Of a stretch of DNA of 27,182 bases, positions 4,140 through 14,815 are shown in pieces. Under the pieces are notes generated by a model. That model made no database searches and was not told where the DNA came from. It saw only the letters and a program-made list of their open reading frames with translations. A program made the position numbers and the translations under genes. Source of the stretch: Symbiodinium natans (Eukaryota; Sar; Dinophyceae; Suessiales; Symbiodiniaceae); assembly GCA_905221605.1 (NCBI GenBank), contig CAJNDS010001240.1, positions 1-27,182 on the forward strand, in the 5' to 3' direction. The stretch's first letter is position 1, and the number at the start of each line of letters is the position of its first letter.

Positions 4140-5720
4140 GAGTCAACGAGCTGAGACAACGCTAAGGTGCTCCGCTGAACTCGGGGGTGGTGGTGCTGAC
4201 AGCCGTGCCCTGTGCTGCATCCCGAGGATTCCCCGGGATGGGCTCTCAGGTGCTCCTCGCTGGTGGGGGGACTCCCGTGACCGAGACTAGCTGCCCCCCG
4301 AGGACCTGCCACCGGTGGGACGACTAACACAACCTGAGACAACACCAGGGGGTGCCCGGGCGGGGGAGCTGCCGTGGACGACAACACAACCTGAGGCAAC
4401 ACCATGCTGCTGAACCTCGGGGGTGCGGGGAGCTTCCGTGGACGCCGAGAACAACCGAGCTGAGACAACACTAGTGGAAACTCGGGGGTGCCCAACTGGG
4501 CGGGGGAGCTGCCGTTGGGGACGCCGAGAAACAACCGAGCTGAGACAACACTTCCTGAACCTCGGGGGTGGGGGGGAGCTGCCGTGCCGAGACTGAGCCT
4601 CGGATTCGAGGACGGCTGAAGTACATCGTCGGTCGTCAGATCTGACGATGGTTGAGGCACATCCAGAGCGTCGCGAAGCCTCTCTCAGAGAGGAGTGTCC
4701 CCGCACCCCTACATTGCAGCTGAGAGGATCGGAGTTTGAAGTTTCGAGTATACAGTCCCACGGGGTGGGAGAGCTGCCGTGGACGCCGAGCTGAGACACG
4801 GGGGTGCGGGGAGCCGCCGAGACAACACAAGCTGAGGCAACACTAGTGTCTCCTGAACCTCGGGGGTGCCCAACCGGCGGGGGGTAGAGGTCGCTGTGCT
4901 CCTGCTGCTCCTCTGCCGTGGACGCCGAGACTGAGACAACACAACCGAGCTGAGACAACACTAGTGGAACCTCGGGGGTGCCCAACCGGGGGGGCTCCTC
5001 TGCTGTGGTGGGACACCGAGACAACACAACCGAGCTGAGACAACGCTAGTGTCTCGGGGGTGGTGGTGCTGACAGCCGAGACGGTGCATCACCAGGGGCG
5101 CGACGGTCGCGCGGCTCCATTTCGGGTAAAAACGAGCGAGGTCGGAATTCCGACTTCGGTCTCTCTGTTAGGTGGGAGTGCCCCTCCCGCCCCACTGACA
5201 ACCGAGCTGAGACAACGCTGCTGAACCTCGGGGGGTGGGGGAGCTGCCGTGGGACGCCGAGACACCTGAGACAACACAACCGAGCTGAGACAACACTTCC
5301 TGAACCTCGGGGTGGGGGAGCTGCCGCTGGGGACGCCGAGACTGAGACAACCGAGCTGAGACAAGTGGAAACTCGGGGGTGCCCAACCGGGCGGGGGAGC
5401 TGCCGTGGACGCCGAGAACAACCGAGCTGAGGCAACACCGTGCTGCTGAACCTCGGGGGAGCTGCCGTGGACGCCGAGACAACACAACCGAGCTGAGACA
5501 ACGCTAAGGTCGCTGCTCCTGCTGAACCTCGGGGGTGGGGAAGAGGTACTGTCCTCCGGCGGGGGGACAGTTTCGGTAGAAAATTTCCCGCTGTGCTCCT
5601 GCTCTGTCTCCTCTGCCGTGGTGGGACGCCGAGACACCTGAGACAACACAACCGAGCTGAGGCAACACTAGTGTCTCAGTGTCTCAGGTCGCTGCTGCTG
5701 CTGAACCTCGGGGGTGCCCA
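4140..5720 (+). repeat. Degenerate G-rich interspersed/tandem repeat
   Basis: About a dozen imperfect units repeat words such as GAGCTGAGACAACACT, AACCTCGGGGGTG, GGGGGAGCTGCCGTGG and ACGCCGAGA in the same order. Spacing is irregular, roughly 60-130 bp, because segments are dropped or duplicated. Open frames in several phases on the minus strand are side effects of this. The perfect 16-bp palindrome TCGTCAGATCTGACGA is at 4633-4648 and GTCGGAATTCCGAC at 5141-5154. Copies in opposite orientation are at 1839-2062. Confidence 0.75.
4679..4761 (+). mobile_element. Partial end copy of the 5.8-6.7 kb foldback element
   Basis: 4692-4761 matches 5789-5858 (70 bp) with one visible difference, and the first bases cctctctc also match 5774-5781. 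It breaks off at the point where the full end continues into its internal hairpin and runs into the G-rich family. It is a solo or truncated terminus. Confidence 0.75.
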
Positions 5721-5774
5721 ACCGGCAAAGTGTAGACGCGGAACGTGGACGCGGAACGTGGCTTGCGAAACCAC

Positions 5775-6663
5775 CTCTCTCTTAAGTGGGAGTGTCCCCG
5801 CACCCCTACATTACAGCTGAGAGGATCGGAGTTTGAAGTTTCGAGTATACAGTCCCACAATGAAACTGGATTATATTCCAGTTTCGACCCTCTCAGTAGC
5901 TCATCTGTGCCCCGATTTCCCGCCCCGAAATTTGCGGAGTAGGAGGAATCGCATCACAGTGCAGTTCTGGGCTGCGGACCTGTGGAGTGCCACCCCTTCT
6001 TCTCCCCTTGGCTCCCCTTGGCTTGGGGCTGGGGGCTGGGGTTGGCTTTCTTTTCTGCCCTGCTTCTCTGGCTTGCCTTGGGGCTGGCGGCTGAGGGCTG
6101 GGTTTTTTGGGGCTGGGTGGGCTTGGGGCTGGGGCTGGGTTTTTTTGGGGCTGGGGTTGGGGTGGGCTTGGGGCTGGGGCTGGGCTTGGGGCTGGGGCTG
6201 GGGCTGGGTTTTTTTGGGGCTGGGGTGGGCTTGGGGCTGGGGTGGGGCTGGGTTTTTTTGGGGCTGGGGCTGGGGTGGGCTTGGGGCTGGGGTGGGGCTG
6301 GTTTTTTTTGGGGCTGGGGCTGGGGTGGGCTTGGGGCTGGGGTGGGGCTGGGTTTTTTTTGGGGCTGGGGCTGGGCTTGGGGCTGGGGTGGGGCTGGGTT
6401 TTTTTTGGGGCTGGGGGTAGGCTGGGTTTTTTTTTCTCTTCCCTGTTCCCCTTGTGGCGGTCCGCAGCCCAGAACTGCACTGTGATGCGATTCCGAATAC
6501 GAGCAAATTTCGGGGCGGGAAATCGGGGCACAGATGAGCTACTGAGAGGGTCGAAACTGGAATATAATCCAGTTTCGTTGTGGGACTGTATACTCGAAAC
6601 TTCAAATTCCGATCCTCTCAGCTGTAATGTAGGGGTGCGGGGACACTCCCACTTAAGAGAGAG
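5775..6663. mobile_element. Foldback (MITE-like) element with ~205-bp terminal inverted repeats
   Basis: The left arm 5775-5980 and right arm 6459-6663 are reverse complements with only a few visible changes: two single substitutions and one short divergent patch around 5936-5945. The ends start ctctctcttaag. No transposase frame lies inside; the 478-bp interior is a G-run/T-run tandem repeat. I could not identify a convincing target-site duplication: the flanks are aaaccac and cctccat. Each arm contains its own hairpin, GAAACTGGA/TCCAGTTTC (5862-5870 with 5877-5885). Known: long-TIR elements without genes are usually moved by a transposase encoded elsewhere. The family is unknown to me. Confidence 0.85.
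5984..6436 (+). repeat. G-rich GGGGCTGGGG / T-tract tandem core of the foldback element
   Basis: Runs of 3-5 G separated by CT, T or CTT alternate with T6-T9 tracts at 6103, 6140, 6209, 6253, 6302, 6353, 6399 and 6427, so units are roughly 28-69 bp. The plus strand has many closely spaced G-runs and could form quadruplexes. The open frames here (Gly/Trp/Leu-rich on plus, Pro/Lys-rich on minus) are low-complexity artefacts. Confidence 0.85.
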
Positions 6664-7780
6664 CCTCCATTACGATATTTTTCTCAGATAGATTTTGAAA
6701 AATGGTTTGCCAATAATATTAATAATATTACAATTCAAAGAATTATGGTAAAGGATATCGATCGCCAATCCGGGAAGTACGGAGAGGATACTCTGTGATG
6801 CAACGTTAGACAAATTCGTGTCAAGAAGACGACACAAAAATGATAGAAAAACACAATTCCAGAACGAAAAATCGTTCCAAAAAAATATTTCAGTCGAAGT
6901 ATCACAATACTTCGATATTTAAAATTTTTTTCATGTGTTAGTATCAAAGGGTGTCAGAAACATTTAGAATTTGATCATCGGAGTTCTTTGGCGGTGTGGT
7001 TTCGGGTTATTTGTTTGCGGTGGCGAAGTGGGACATAAATGATTTGTAATCATACGTTTCTTTGGGCGAGGGGACGAGGTGATACATGAATATATCGTGG
7101 TAAGCAAGATATTTCTGCAAATTCGATTATCTTTTCCATAAATATCCGGCATTCCAAATTCAGCCGAATCTTCAAGAATTTCACAAAATTCTTATCTGTT
7201 TCACTTTTGGAAAACTCCTTCGTCTTTGTTTTGTTTTCTCTTGATTCTGGCGTCTTCCCTCAATTGGGGGTGGTGGTGGGTGCATTGCCCAAACGTGGCC
7301 GGTCTCACTTAGGATTTCGCCTGCTTTTTCGTTTGTTGTGTTTCTGGGAGTTCTCTTTGTTTCATTTGAGATGATTTTTCTGCCATGTCATTTCTGCGAT
7401 AATTGGTGCTTTTGGGATAATATCATCACCAATGAAAATACCCAATTTATCTCTTTTTTCTGCAAATCGTATCAATATTAAGGTCTTCATTTACGAAAAA
7501 GTCCTCGCGATCTCTTCAATGAGAATAAATCAATTAATGATATATTCTATTCTCCATGATCAAATCTAAGAAAAAAAAATCGTGTGCCGATTATCAAGGG
7601 TGATCATAAAATTCTCATATCCAGAATCCAAATATCTTATTTCCAGCCTCTTTTTCCTATATCAAAAATCTTTCTCAAGGCACCATTCTCATCCCGACAC
7701 CTATATATATATATATTAATACAACGCCAACTTTCAGATGTAATCGGAACGCACAAAACAATCAACTACAACGTAAAAAT
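6664..7780. other. AT-rich non-coding stretch
   Basis: No recognisable gene. It holds small inverted repeats, for example TCGAAGTAT 6894-6902 with ATACTTCGA 6907-6915 and GAACGA 6862-6867 with TCGTTC 6872-6877, and a short (TA)n at 7702-7716. Composition differs sharply from the G-rich element to its left. Confidence 0.5.
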
Positions 7781-8423
7781 AATATGTCAATGGCGGGCGG
7801 ACGGACGGATCGCCGGCACGGATCCACCACGCAAAACACAGGGTCGGCCACCCTCGAAAACCCATGTCGTTTACTTTGCAACACTACCACAAGGGCGATA
7901 AACTCTTTTGCAAGACCTCCAAAAATGGTATAATGCAGTCAAGAACCCAACATGTTTGAATACGACGAATCCGACGCGTGCGCATGTCCACTTGCCTGGA
8001 GCCGGAGAGGCCGCCAAGCAACTTTTCTCGACACGGAGGCACTGGATGGCCAAGGCGCTGTCCCGCATCTCCGGAAAGCTTCTGATTCTCGAGGAGTTTG
8101 TATTCAGAAGAGAAAAAAAACCCTCTCAAACCCGTACATTTTTCCACAACCTAAAGACAGAAACCTCGATTAAAATACACATGAGCGAAACGAGGCACTT
8201 CTGCACTCCTCGGAACATGAACCCAAAAAGGAAGTGCCCCCAGCCAAACGACGAAATTATCCGACTCGGGGAAAAGCTGGATCTAAATGAAAGGCGTTTC
8301 TCCGCATTCGGAAAAAGACCCCCAGCCTCGTTTTTGGGCCGCATTCCCGCTTCTTGTGCGACCCTGAACATCGTATCACGTAAGGTGTGATGAAGGCGAG
8401 TCCGGTGACAGGACAATGAGGTT
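7781..8423. other. Mixed-composition sequence, no supported gene
   Basis: Frames of up to 160 codons are open (for example 7908-8390, plus strand), but their products show no recognisable domain and overlap similar frames on the other strand. I see nothing that can be named. Confidence 0.4.
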
Positions 8424-9302
8424 GGAGGCACGTCTGGGCGGGTCTTGGAAGGTCGTGTTTGGCTTAGAGGTCGGGGCGGTGACATAAGCAAATGGAATCG
8501 GCAGGTGAGTCTTCTCCTGGTCGCAAATGGAATGGGCAGGTGTGCGACAAGTCGTATTCCCGGTATGGTCTGGGGCAGGGGGCTTTCCTTAAGGTTCCTT
8601 TCGTGGGTCGGATACATGCGAAATGCCGGGTGTTTTGGTTTCGAAACAACAGCCAACACGTTCCTTTGTCCTTGCGATTGATTTTGCGTGTGTCTTGCAC
8701 ATAAATAAGCTCTGGGATGGGTTTGGGGTTTTGTTCGAGGAAAGTCTGGGAGTGTCTTGGAGAGGGGGGCGTTCGGCGAATAGGTGCGTCTGGGTGGGTT
8801 TTGAAAGGGCGTGTTTGGCTTCGAGGTGCGTCTTGCAGGTGCCAGAATCAAATGAAATGGACAAGGTTTTTCCAAGGAACGCCTTTCCTACTATGCAGTC
8901 GGGGGGCAGGGAGCTGTCCCTTGGGCTCCTTTGGCGGGTCGTTCATGCGAAACAGGGTTTTCGAGACCAAGCAACAGGGTCCTTTGTCGCTGCCTGCGTG
9001 TTGTGCACGTTGGAGGGGCGTGTTTGGCTGATGAAAGGCGCGTCTTGCAGTGGTATGGTGGGCAATGCCATAAGGAAATGGAACTGTGTCTGACACACGC
9101 AAAATCAACAGCAAGGAGTGGCAAAAGATCTTTTGGGCCGTAGTTTCGAAGCAAAAAAACCTGCTTTTGGCATGGAAAAAGAACACAAAGGATAGCTCTG
9201 TGCCCCAGACTGCATAATAAGAAGGGCGTTCCTGGAAAACGCGGAGAATTGTGTTATATTAGCCCTTCCAAGACCCGTCCAAACGCACCTCTAACCCAAA
9301 CC
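8424..9302. repeat. Degenerate dispersed repeat family present in both orientations
   Basis: Plus-strand copies of a motif around CGTCTGGG(C/T)GGGT and CGTGTTTGGCTT lie near 8424-8470, 8782-8840 and 9010-9050. An inverted copy is at about 9264-9302. A second pair is exact for 17 bp: 8678-8694 and its reverse complement 9092-9108, with weaker similarity extending toward a shared TTCGAAAC. No gene is evident. Confidence 0.55.
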
Positions 9303-9563
9303 TCAGGGATTTATTATGAAAAAACCCAGAGGTGAGTGGTGGTTCCCGTCCGCCACAACGTGAGACACTCCCAGGACGAAGAACACAAAATGAAGCCCGT
9401 CGGAGCCCGAAGCCGGCAGAATTTTTGCGGCACAACAATGAAAATAATCTCTTACCTGCCTGGTTCCACATTTACAAACAGTGCAGATGGACTGCTAATG
9501 CAATGGGGCAAACAAAAGCAAGCCGAAATGTAGCAGAACGTAGCCTATTCTGGAGAAAAACCA

Positions 9564-9830
9564 CGCTTAGCAAGCCACAAGGCTAACCTGTTTCCCCTCC
9601 TTAGCATGCCAGAGCTAACTTTTGCAATTCACCGCTTAGCAAGCCACAGAGCCAGTTTCCAACCAAAATCACCACTTAGGAAGCCACAGAGCTAGCCTGA
9701 ATTTTAAATTCCCATTCAAGCCTTCTCCAAGAACTTACCCCGCTTTGGCAAGCCACAAAGCTAATTCCCCGCGTGGCAAGCCACAGAGCGAACATCTAAT
9801 GAAATTGCCGGCTGACACAGAGCCAGCCCC
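9564..9830 (+). repeat. Degenerate repeat around CTTAGCAAGCCACAGAGCTA
   Basis: Imperfect copies start near 9564, 9601, 9634, 9675, 9743 and 9773. Spacing is irregular (about 30-70 bp). It lies immediately before the satellite domain. Confidence 0.65.
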
Positions 9831-9854
9831 AGCTTGGCAACTTGCAAAATAATT

Positions 9855-10097
9855 TTCTGACATTTGCTTCCGGACAATTGGTTTTTTTTTTGGTTTGAGG
9901 CCCACAATTGATATATTGGTTTCTGTCCTGAGAGCCGGCCGGGTTTCTAGACCAAAAATCATGTACATATTGTTCGAAAGGCCAACGAGTTTCCTGACAT
10001 TTCTTTTTGGTGCCCAAAATTCATGTTGTTTGAGAGCCCGGGGTGCTCCCATAATGTTTTCCCATGTTTTTTGAGACTCCAATGGGTTTCCTGATGT
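9855..10097 (+). repeat. Satellite family B, left partial block
   Basis: Contains the words gagagccc, gtttcctgacattt and ggtgcccaaaa found in the large B blocks. From about 9935 it aligns with the end of the block at 14816-16690, so it is the truncated left member of the superunit. Confidence 0.75.
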
Positions 10098-11122
10098 TTG
10101 CGATCGAATGATGATCGCAATACCTCAAAGAAAATAAATTTCTTCATGGTTCGAAATTCTATGAATATCCATGATTGATCATACATCGAAGATTTCTCCC
10201 CAAATGATCAATCATGGATATTCAGAAACGATATCTTATTTTGAGATTATGCGAATGTCGAATGATGATTTTCAAAACTCAAAGAATGAGAATTTCTTCT
10301 TGATACGATCGAAATAACATGAATATCTGTTTGATTGATCATATATCGAAGATTTTCTCATTCTCCAGATGACAATGACAAATATTCGAAGAATTCAACG
10401 AATGTCGACATGATGATAGCATTGCCTCAAAGAAAAAAGACTTTCTTCTTGATGCGTTGGATATTCTATGAATTTTCATGATTGATCACACATCGAAAAT
10501 TTCTCTCTATTTCATCAATCGTGGATATTAAAAAGAGCTCCCTTCTTTTGAGATTTTACAAATATCGAATGATCGTAAAATCTCAAAGAAAAAGAATTTC
10601 TTCTTGATTCGGCCAGAACTCTATGAATATGCATGCTGGATCGCACATCGAAGATTTCTCCCTTCCCATATGATCAATCGTAGAGATTCAAAAACACTCT
10701 GCGAATATCGAATGATGATCGCATAAATTCGAAGATCAAGAAACTCAAATTGATTCGCCCGATCTTCGAATATCCATGATTGATCTTTTATCGATTTTTT
10801 TTGATTCCAAAATGATTTATATGACCAAGAGGATTTGCGAATATCGAATGATGATCGCAAAACCTCAAAAAAACATGTCTCCTTGATTCTCCCGGAATTC
10901 TGCAAATATCAATGAGTGATCATATATCGAAGATTTCTTCCATCTCTTATTTTGAGATTTTGCGAATATCGAAGGATGATCGTAAAATTTCAAAGAAATA
11001 GAATTTCTTTGCATTTCATGCGAATCCTTTGCATATCCATGATTATATATCGAAGATTTTCCTTTCTATATGATCAATCATGGACATTCAAAAACGATGT
11101 CTTATTTCAAGGTTTTGCGAAT
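10098..11122 (+). repeat. Satellite family C, block 1
   Basis: AT-rich units of about 130-170 bp. Each unit has two foldbacks: one on TGATTGATCATATA / TATATGATCAATCA (here 10163-10182 with 10204-10223 is a perfect 20-bp stem) and one on GAGATTTTGCGA / TCGCAAAATCTC. The spacer is AGAATTTCTTCTTGATTC. Confidence 0.85.
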
Positions 11123-12325
11123 GTCACGGTGTGGTCCGCTTGCGGGTGGGTTGGACGATTGGACGTGTAATGGTGTTGTCCGCTTGTGGGTGGGTTGGGC
11201 GTGTCACGGTGTTGTCCACTTGTGGGTGGGTTGGGCGTGTCACGGTGTTTACGGAGTTGTCCACTTGCAGGGGGTGGGTTGAGAGTGTCACGGTGTTGTC
11301 CGCTTGTGGGTGGGTTGGGCGTGTCACGGTGTTGTCCGTTTGTCCGCTTGTGGGTGGGTTGGGCGTGTCACAGTGCTGTCCGCTTGTGAGTGTGTTGGAC
11401 GTGTCACGGTGTTGTCCGCCTATGGATGGGTTGGGCGTGTCACGGTGTTGTCCACTTGTGGGTGGGTTTGGCGTGTCACGGTGTTGTCCGCCTATGGATG
11501 GGTTGGGCGTGTCACGGTGTTGTCCACTTGTGGGTGGGTTTGGCGTGTCACGGTGTTGTCCGCCTGTGGGTGGGTTGGGCGTGTCACGGTGTTGTCCTCT
11601 TGTGGGTGGGTTGGGCGTGTCACGGTGCCGTCCGCTTGCGGGTGGGCTGGGTGCGTCACGGTGTTGTCCAGTTGTGGGCGGGTTTGGCGTGTCACGGTGT
11701 TGTCCGCTTGGAGGCGGGTTTGGCGTGTCACGGTGTTGTCCACTTTGAGGTGGGTTGCAGTGTTGTTCGCTTGTGGGTGGGTTGGGTGTGTCACGGTGTT
11801 GTCCGCTTGTGGGAGTGTTGGGCGTGTCACGGTGTTGTCCGCTTGCGGGTGGGTTGGGCGTGTCACGGTGTTGTCCGCTTGTGGATGGGTTGGGCGTGTC
11901 ACGGTGTTGTCCACTTGCAGGGGGTGGGTTGGGAGTGTCACGGTGTTGTCCGCTTGTGGGTGGGTTGGGCGATCACGGTGTTGTTCGCTTGTGGGCGGGT
12001 TGGGTGTGTCACGGTGTTGTCCGCCTGTGGGTGGGTTGGGCGTGTTGCGTCACGGTGTTGTCCGCTTGTGGGTGGGTTGGGCGTGTCACAGTGCTGTCCG
12101 CTTGTGAGTGTGTTGGACACGTCATGGTGTTGTCCACCTGTGGATGGGTTGGGCGTGTCACGGTGTTGTCCACTTGTGGGTGGGTTTGACGTGTCACGGT
12201 GTTGTCCGCTTGGAGGTCGGTTGGGCGTGTCACGCTGTTGTCCGCTTGTGGGTGGGACGGTGTTGTCCGCCTGTGGGTGGGGTGGCCGTGTCACAGTGTT
12301 GTTCGCTTGTGGGTGGGTTGGGCGT
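11123..12325 (+). repeat. Satellite family A, 36-bp tandem array 1
   Basis: The unit is about 36 bp, built on GTCACGGTGTTGTCCGC and TTGTGGGTGGGTTGGGCGT, with about 17 G, 12 T, 6 C and only 1 A on the plus strand. Variants include a +3 form with a GCAGGGGG run, a +9 form (GTTTACGGAG or GTTCACGGAG insert), a +5 form (GTGTTGCGTCAC) and -1 forms (GGCGATCACGG). Because 36 is a multiple of 3, most frames stay open, but the -1 and +5 variants rule out a conserved protein. Confidence 0.9.
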
Positions 12326-12770
12326 TGGATGATATATCGAAGACGAGGGAAATTCGAATTGATCCGCCCGAAATTCTTCGAATATCCATGATTGATCATA
12401 TATCGTATATTTCTTGTTTTCTATATGATCTATATGATCAATCATATATATTTAATGTATTCATCTGTTTTGAGGATTCACGAATATCGAATGATGATCG
12501 TAAAACCTCAAAGAAAGAAAATGTCTCCTTGATTCTCCCGGAATTCTGTAAATATCGATGAGTGATCATATATCGAAGATTTCTTCCATCTCTTATTTTG
12601 AGATTTTGCGAGTATCGAAGGATGATCGTAAAATTTCAAAGAAATAGAATTTCTTTTTGATTCATACGAATCCTTTGCATATCCATGATTATATATCGAA
12701 GATTTCTTCCTTCCTATATGATCAATCATTGATATTCAAAAACGATCTCATATTTCGAGGTTTTGCGAAT
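12326..12770 (+). repeat. Satellite family C, block 2
   Basis: About three C units between A arrays. It is entered at gttgga-tgatatatcgaaga and left at gaggttttgcgaat, the same points as blocks 4 and 5. Confidence 0.85.
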
Positions 12771-14640
12771 GTCACGGTATGGTCCGATTGCGGGTGGGTT
12801 GGATGGTTGGATGTGTAATGGTATTGTCCGCTTGTGGGTGGGTTGGGCGTGTCACCGTGTTGTCCATTTGTGGGTGGGTTGGGCGTGTCACGGTGTTCAC
12901 GGAGTTGTCCACTTGCAGGGGGTGGGTTGAGAGTGTCACGGTGTTGTCCGCTTTTGGGTGGGTTGGGCGTGTCACGGTGTTGTCCGCTTGTGGGTGGGTT
13001 GGGCGATCACGGTGGTGTCCGCTTGCGGGTGGATTGGGCGTGTCACGGTGCCGTGCGCTTGCGGGTGGGCTGGGTGCGTCACGGTGTTGTCCGCTTGTGG
13101 GTGGGTTGGGGGCGTGTCACAGTGCTGTCCGCTTGTGAGTGTGTTGGGCGTGTCACGGTGTTGTCCACTTGTGGGTGTATTTGGCGTGTCATGGTGTTAT
13201 CCGCCTGTGGATGGGTTGGGCGTGTCACGGTGTTGTCCTCTTGTGGGTGGGTTGGGCGTTGTCACGCTGTTGTCCGCATGTGGATGGGTTGGGCGTGTCA
13301 CGGTGTTGTCCACTTGCGGGTGGGTTTGGCGTGTCACGGTGTTGTCCGCCTGTGGGTGGGTTGGGCGTGTCACGGTGTTGTCCTCTTGTGGGTGGGTTGG
13401 GCGTGTCACGGTGTTGTCCGCTTGCGGGTGGGTTGGCCGTGTCACAGTGTTGTTCGCTTATGGGTGGGTTGGGTGTGTCACGGTGTTGTCCGCTTGTGGG
13501 AGTGTTGGGCATGTCACGGTGTTGTCCGCTTGTGGGTGGGTTGGGCGTGTCACGGTGTTGTCCGCTTGTGGATGGGTTGGGCGTGTCACGGTGTTGTCCA
13601 CTTGCAGGGGGTGGGTTGGGAGTGTCACGGTGTTGTCCGCTTGTGGGTGGGTTGGGCGTGTCACGGTGTTGTCCGCTTGTGGGCGGGTTGGGTGTGTCAC
13701 GGTGTTGTCTGCCTGTGGGTGGGTTGGGCGTGTTGCGTCACGGTGTTGTCCGCTTGTGGGTGGGTTGGGCGTGTCACAGTGCTGTCCGCTTGTGAGTGTG
13801 TTGGACACGTCACGGTTTTGTCCGCCTGTGCATGGGTTGGGCGTGTCACGGTGTTGTCCGCTTGTGGGTGGGCTGGGTGTGTCACGGTGTTGTCCGCTTG
13901 CGGGTGGGTTGGCCGTGTCACGGTGTTGTCCGCTTGTGGGTGGGTTGGGCCTGTCACGGTGTTGTCCGCTTGTGGGCGGGTTGGGTGTGTCACGGTGTTG
14001 TCCGCCTGTGGGTGGGTTGGGCGTGTTGCGTCACGGTGTTGTCCGCTTGTGGGTGGGTTGGGCGTGTCACAGTGCTGTCCGCTTGTGAGTGTGTTGGACA
14101 CGTCACGGTGTTGTCCGCCTGTGGATGGGTTGGGCGTGTCACGGTGTTGTCCACTTGTGGGTGGGTTTGATGTGTCACGGTGTTGTCCGCTTGGAGGTCG
14201 GTTGGGCGTGTCACGGTGTTGTCCTCTTGTGGGTGGGTTGGGCGTGTCACGGTGCCGTCCGCTTGCGGGTGGGCTGGGTGCGTCACGGTGTTGTCCAGTT
14301 GTGGGCGTGTTTGGCGTGTCACGGTGTTGTCCGCTTGGAGGCGGGTTTGGCGTGTCACGGTGTTGTCCACTTTGAGGTGGGTTGCAGTGTTGTTCGCTTG
14401 TGGGTGGGTTGGGTGTGTCACGGTGTTGTCCGCTTGCGGGTGGGTTGGGCGTGTCACGGTGCTGTCCGCTTGTGGGAGTGTTGGGTGTGTCACGGCGTTG
14501 TCCGCTTGTGGGTGGGTTGGGCGTATCACGGTGTTGTCCGCTTGTGGGTGGGTTGGGCGTGTCACGGTATTGTCCACTTGCAGGGGGTGGGTTGGGAGTG
14601 TCACGGTGTTGTCTGCTTGTGGGTGGGTTGGGCGTGTCAC
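12771..14640 (+). repeat. Satellite family A, array 2
   Basis: About 50 units of the 36-bp repeat with the same start (gtcacggt(g/a)tggtccg followed by the ggatggttgga variant) as arrays 3-5. +1 variants such as gggcgttgtcacg (near 13255) break every frame. It ends at the ggtcacaaagctttgaaac bridge. Confidence 0.9.
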
Positions 14641-14815
14641 ATGGTCACAAAGCTTTGAAACTAGCTCCATGGCCTGGCAAGAGTTTTGGTCACAAAGCTT
14701 TGAAACTAAATTGATTGTGCTTGAACGTGTCCAGACCATTCTGTCACTTCTTGGGTGCATCTTGGGGGCGGGGCAAACAAGTCCAGGCCAGTCTGTCACT
14801 TCTTGCAAAATTCAT
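14641..14815 (+). repeat. Bridge segment between A and B blocks, copy 1
   Basis: GGTCACAAAGCTTTGAAACT occurs twice (14643 and 14688, 45 bp apart), followed by two TCTGTCACTTCTTG words. The same segment recurs at 23390-23562 with very few changes. It marks the superunit boundary. Confidence 0.85.

Noticed and set aside
4287-5651. Ser/Arg/Pro-rich minus-strand frames up to 246 codons
   Set aside because: They cross the degenerate G-rich repeats, appear in several phases and have no domain.
5833-6691. Gly/Trp/Leu-rich (plus) and Pro/Lys/Gln-rich (minus) open frames
   Set aside because: These are translations of the GGGGCTGGGG/T-tract core and of the inverted arms of the foldback element.
7908-8390. 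160-codon plus-strand frame
   Set aside because: No recognisable domain, overlaps other frames of similar quality on both strands, no codon or context support.
11123-14640. CRISPR-like array, because of the regular 36-bp repeat
   Set aside because: The units are contiguous with no unique spacers, the repeat is degenerate, the sequence context is eukaryotic and there are no cas genes.
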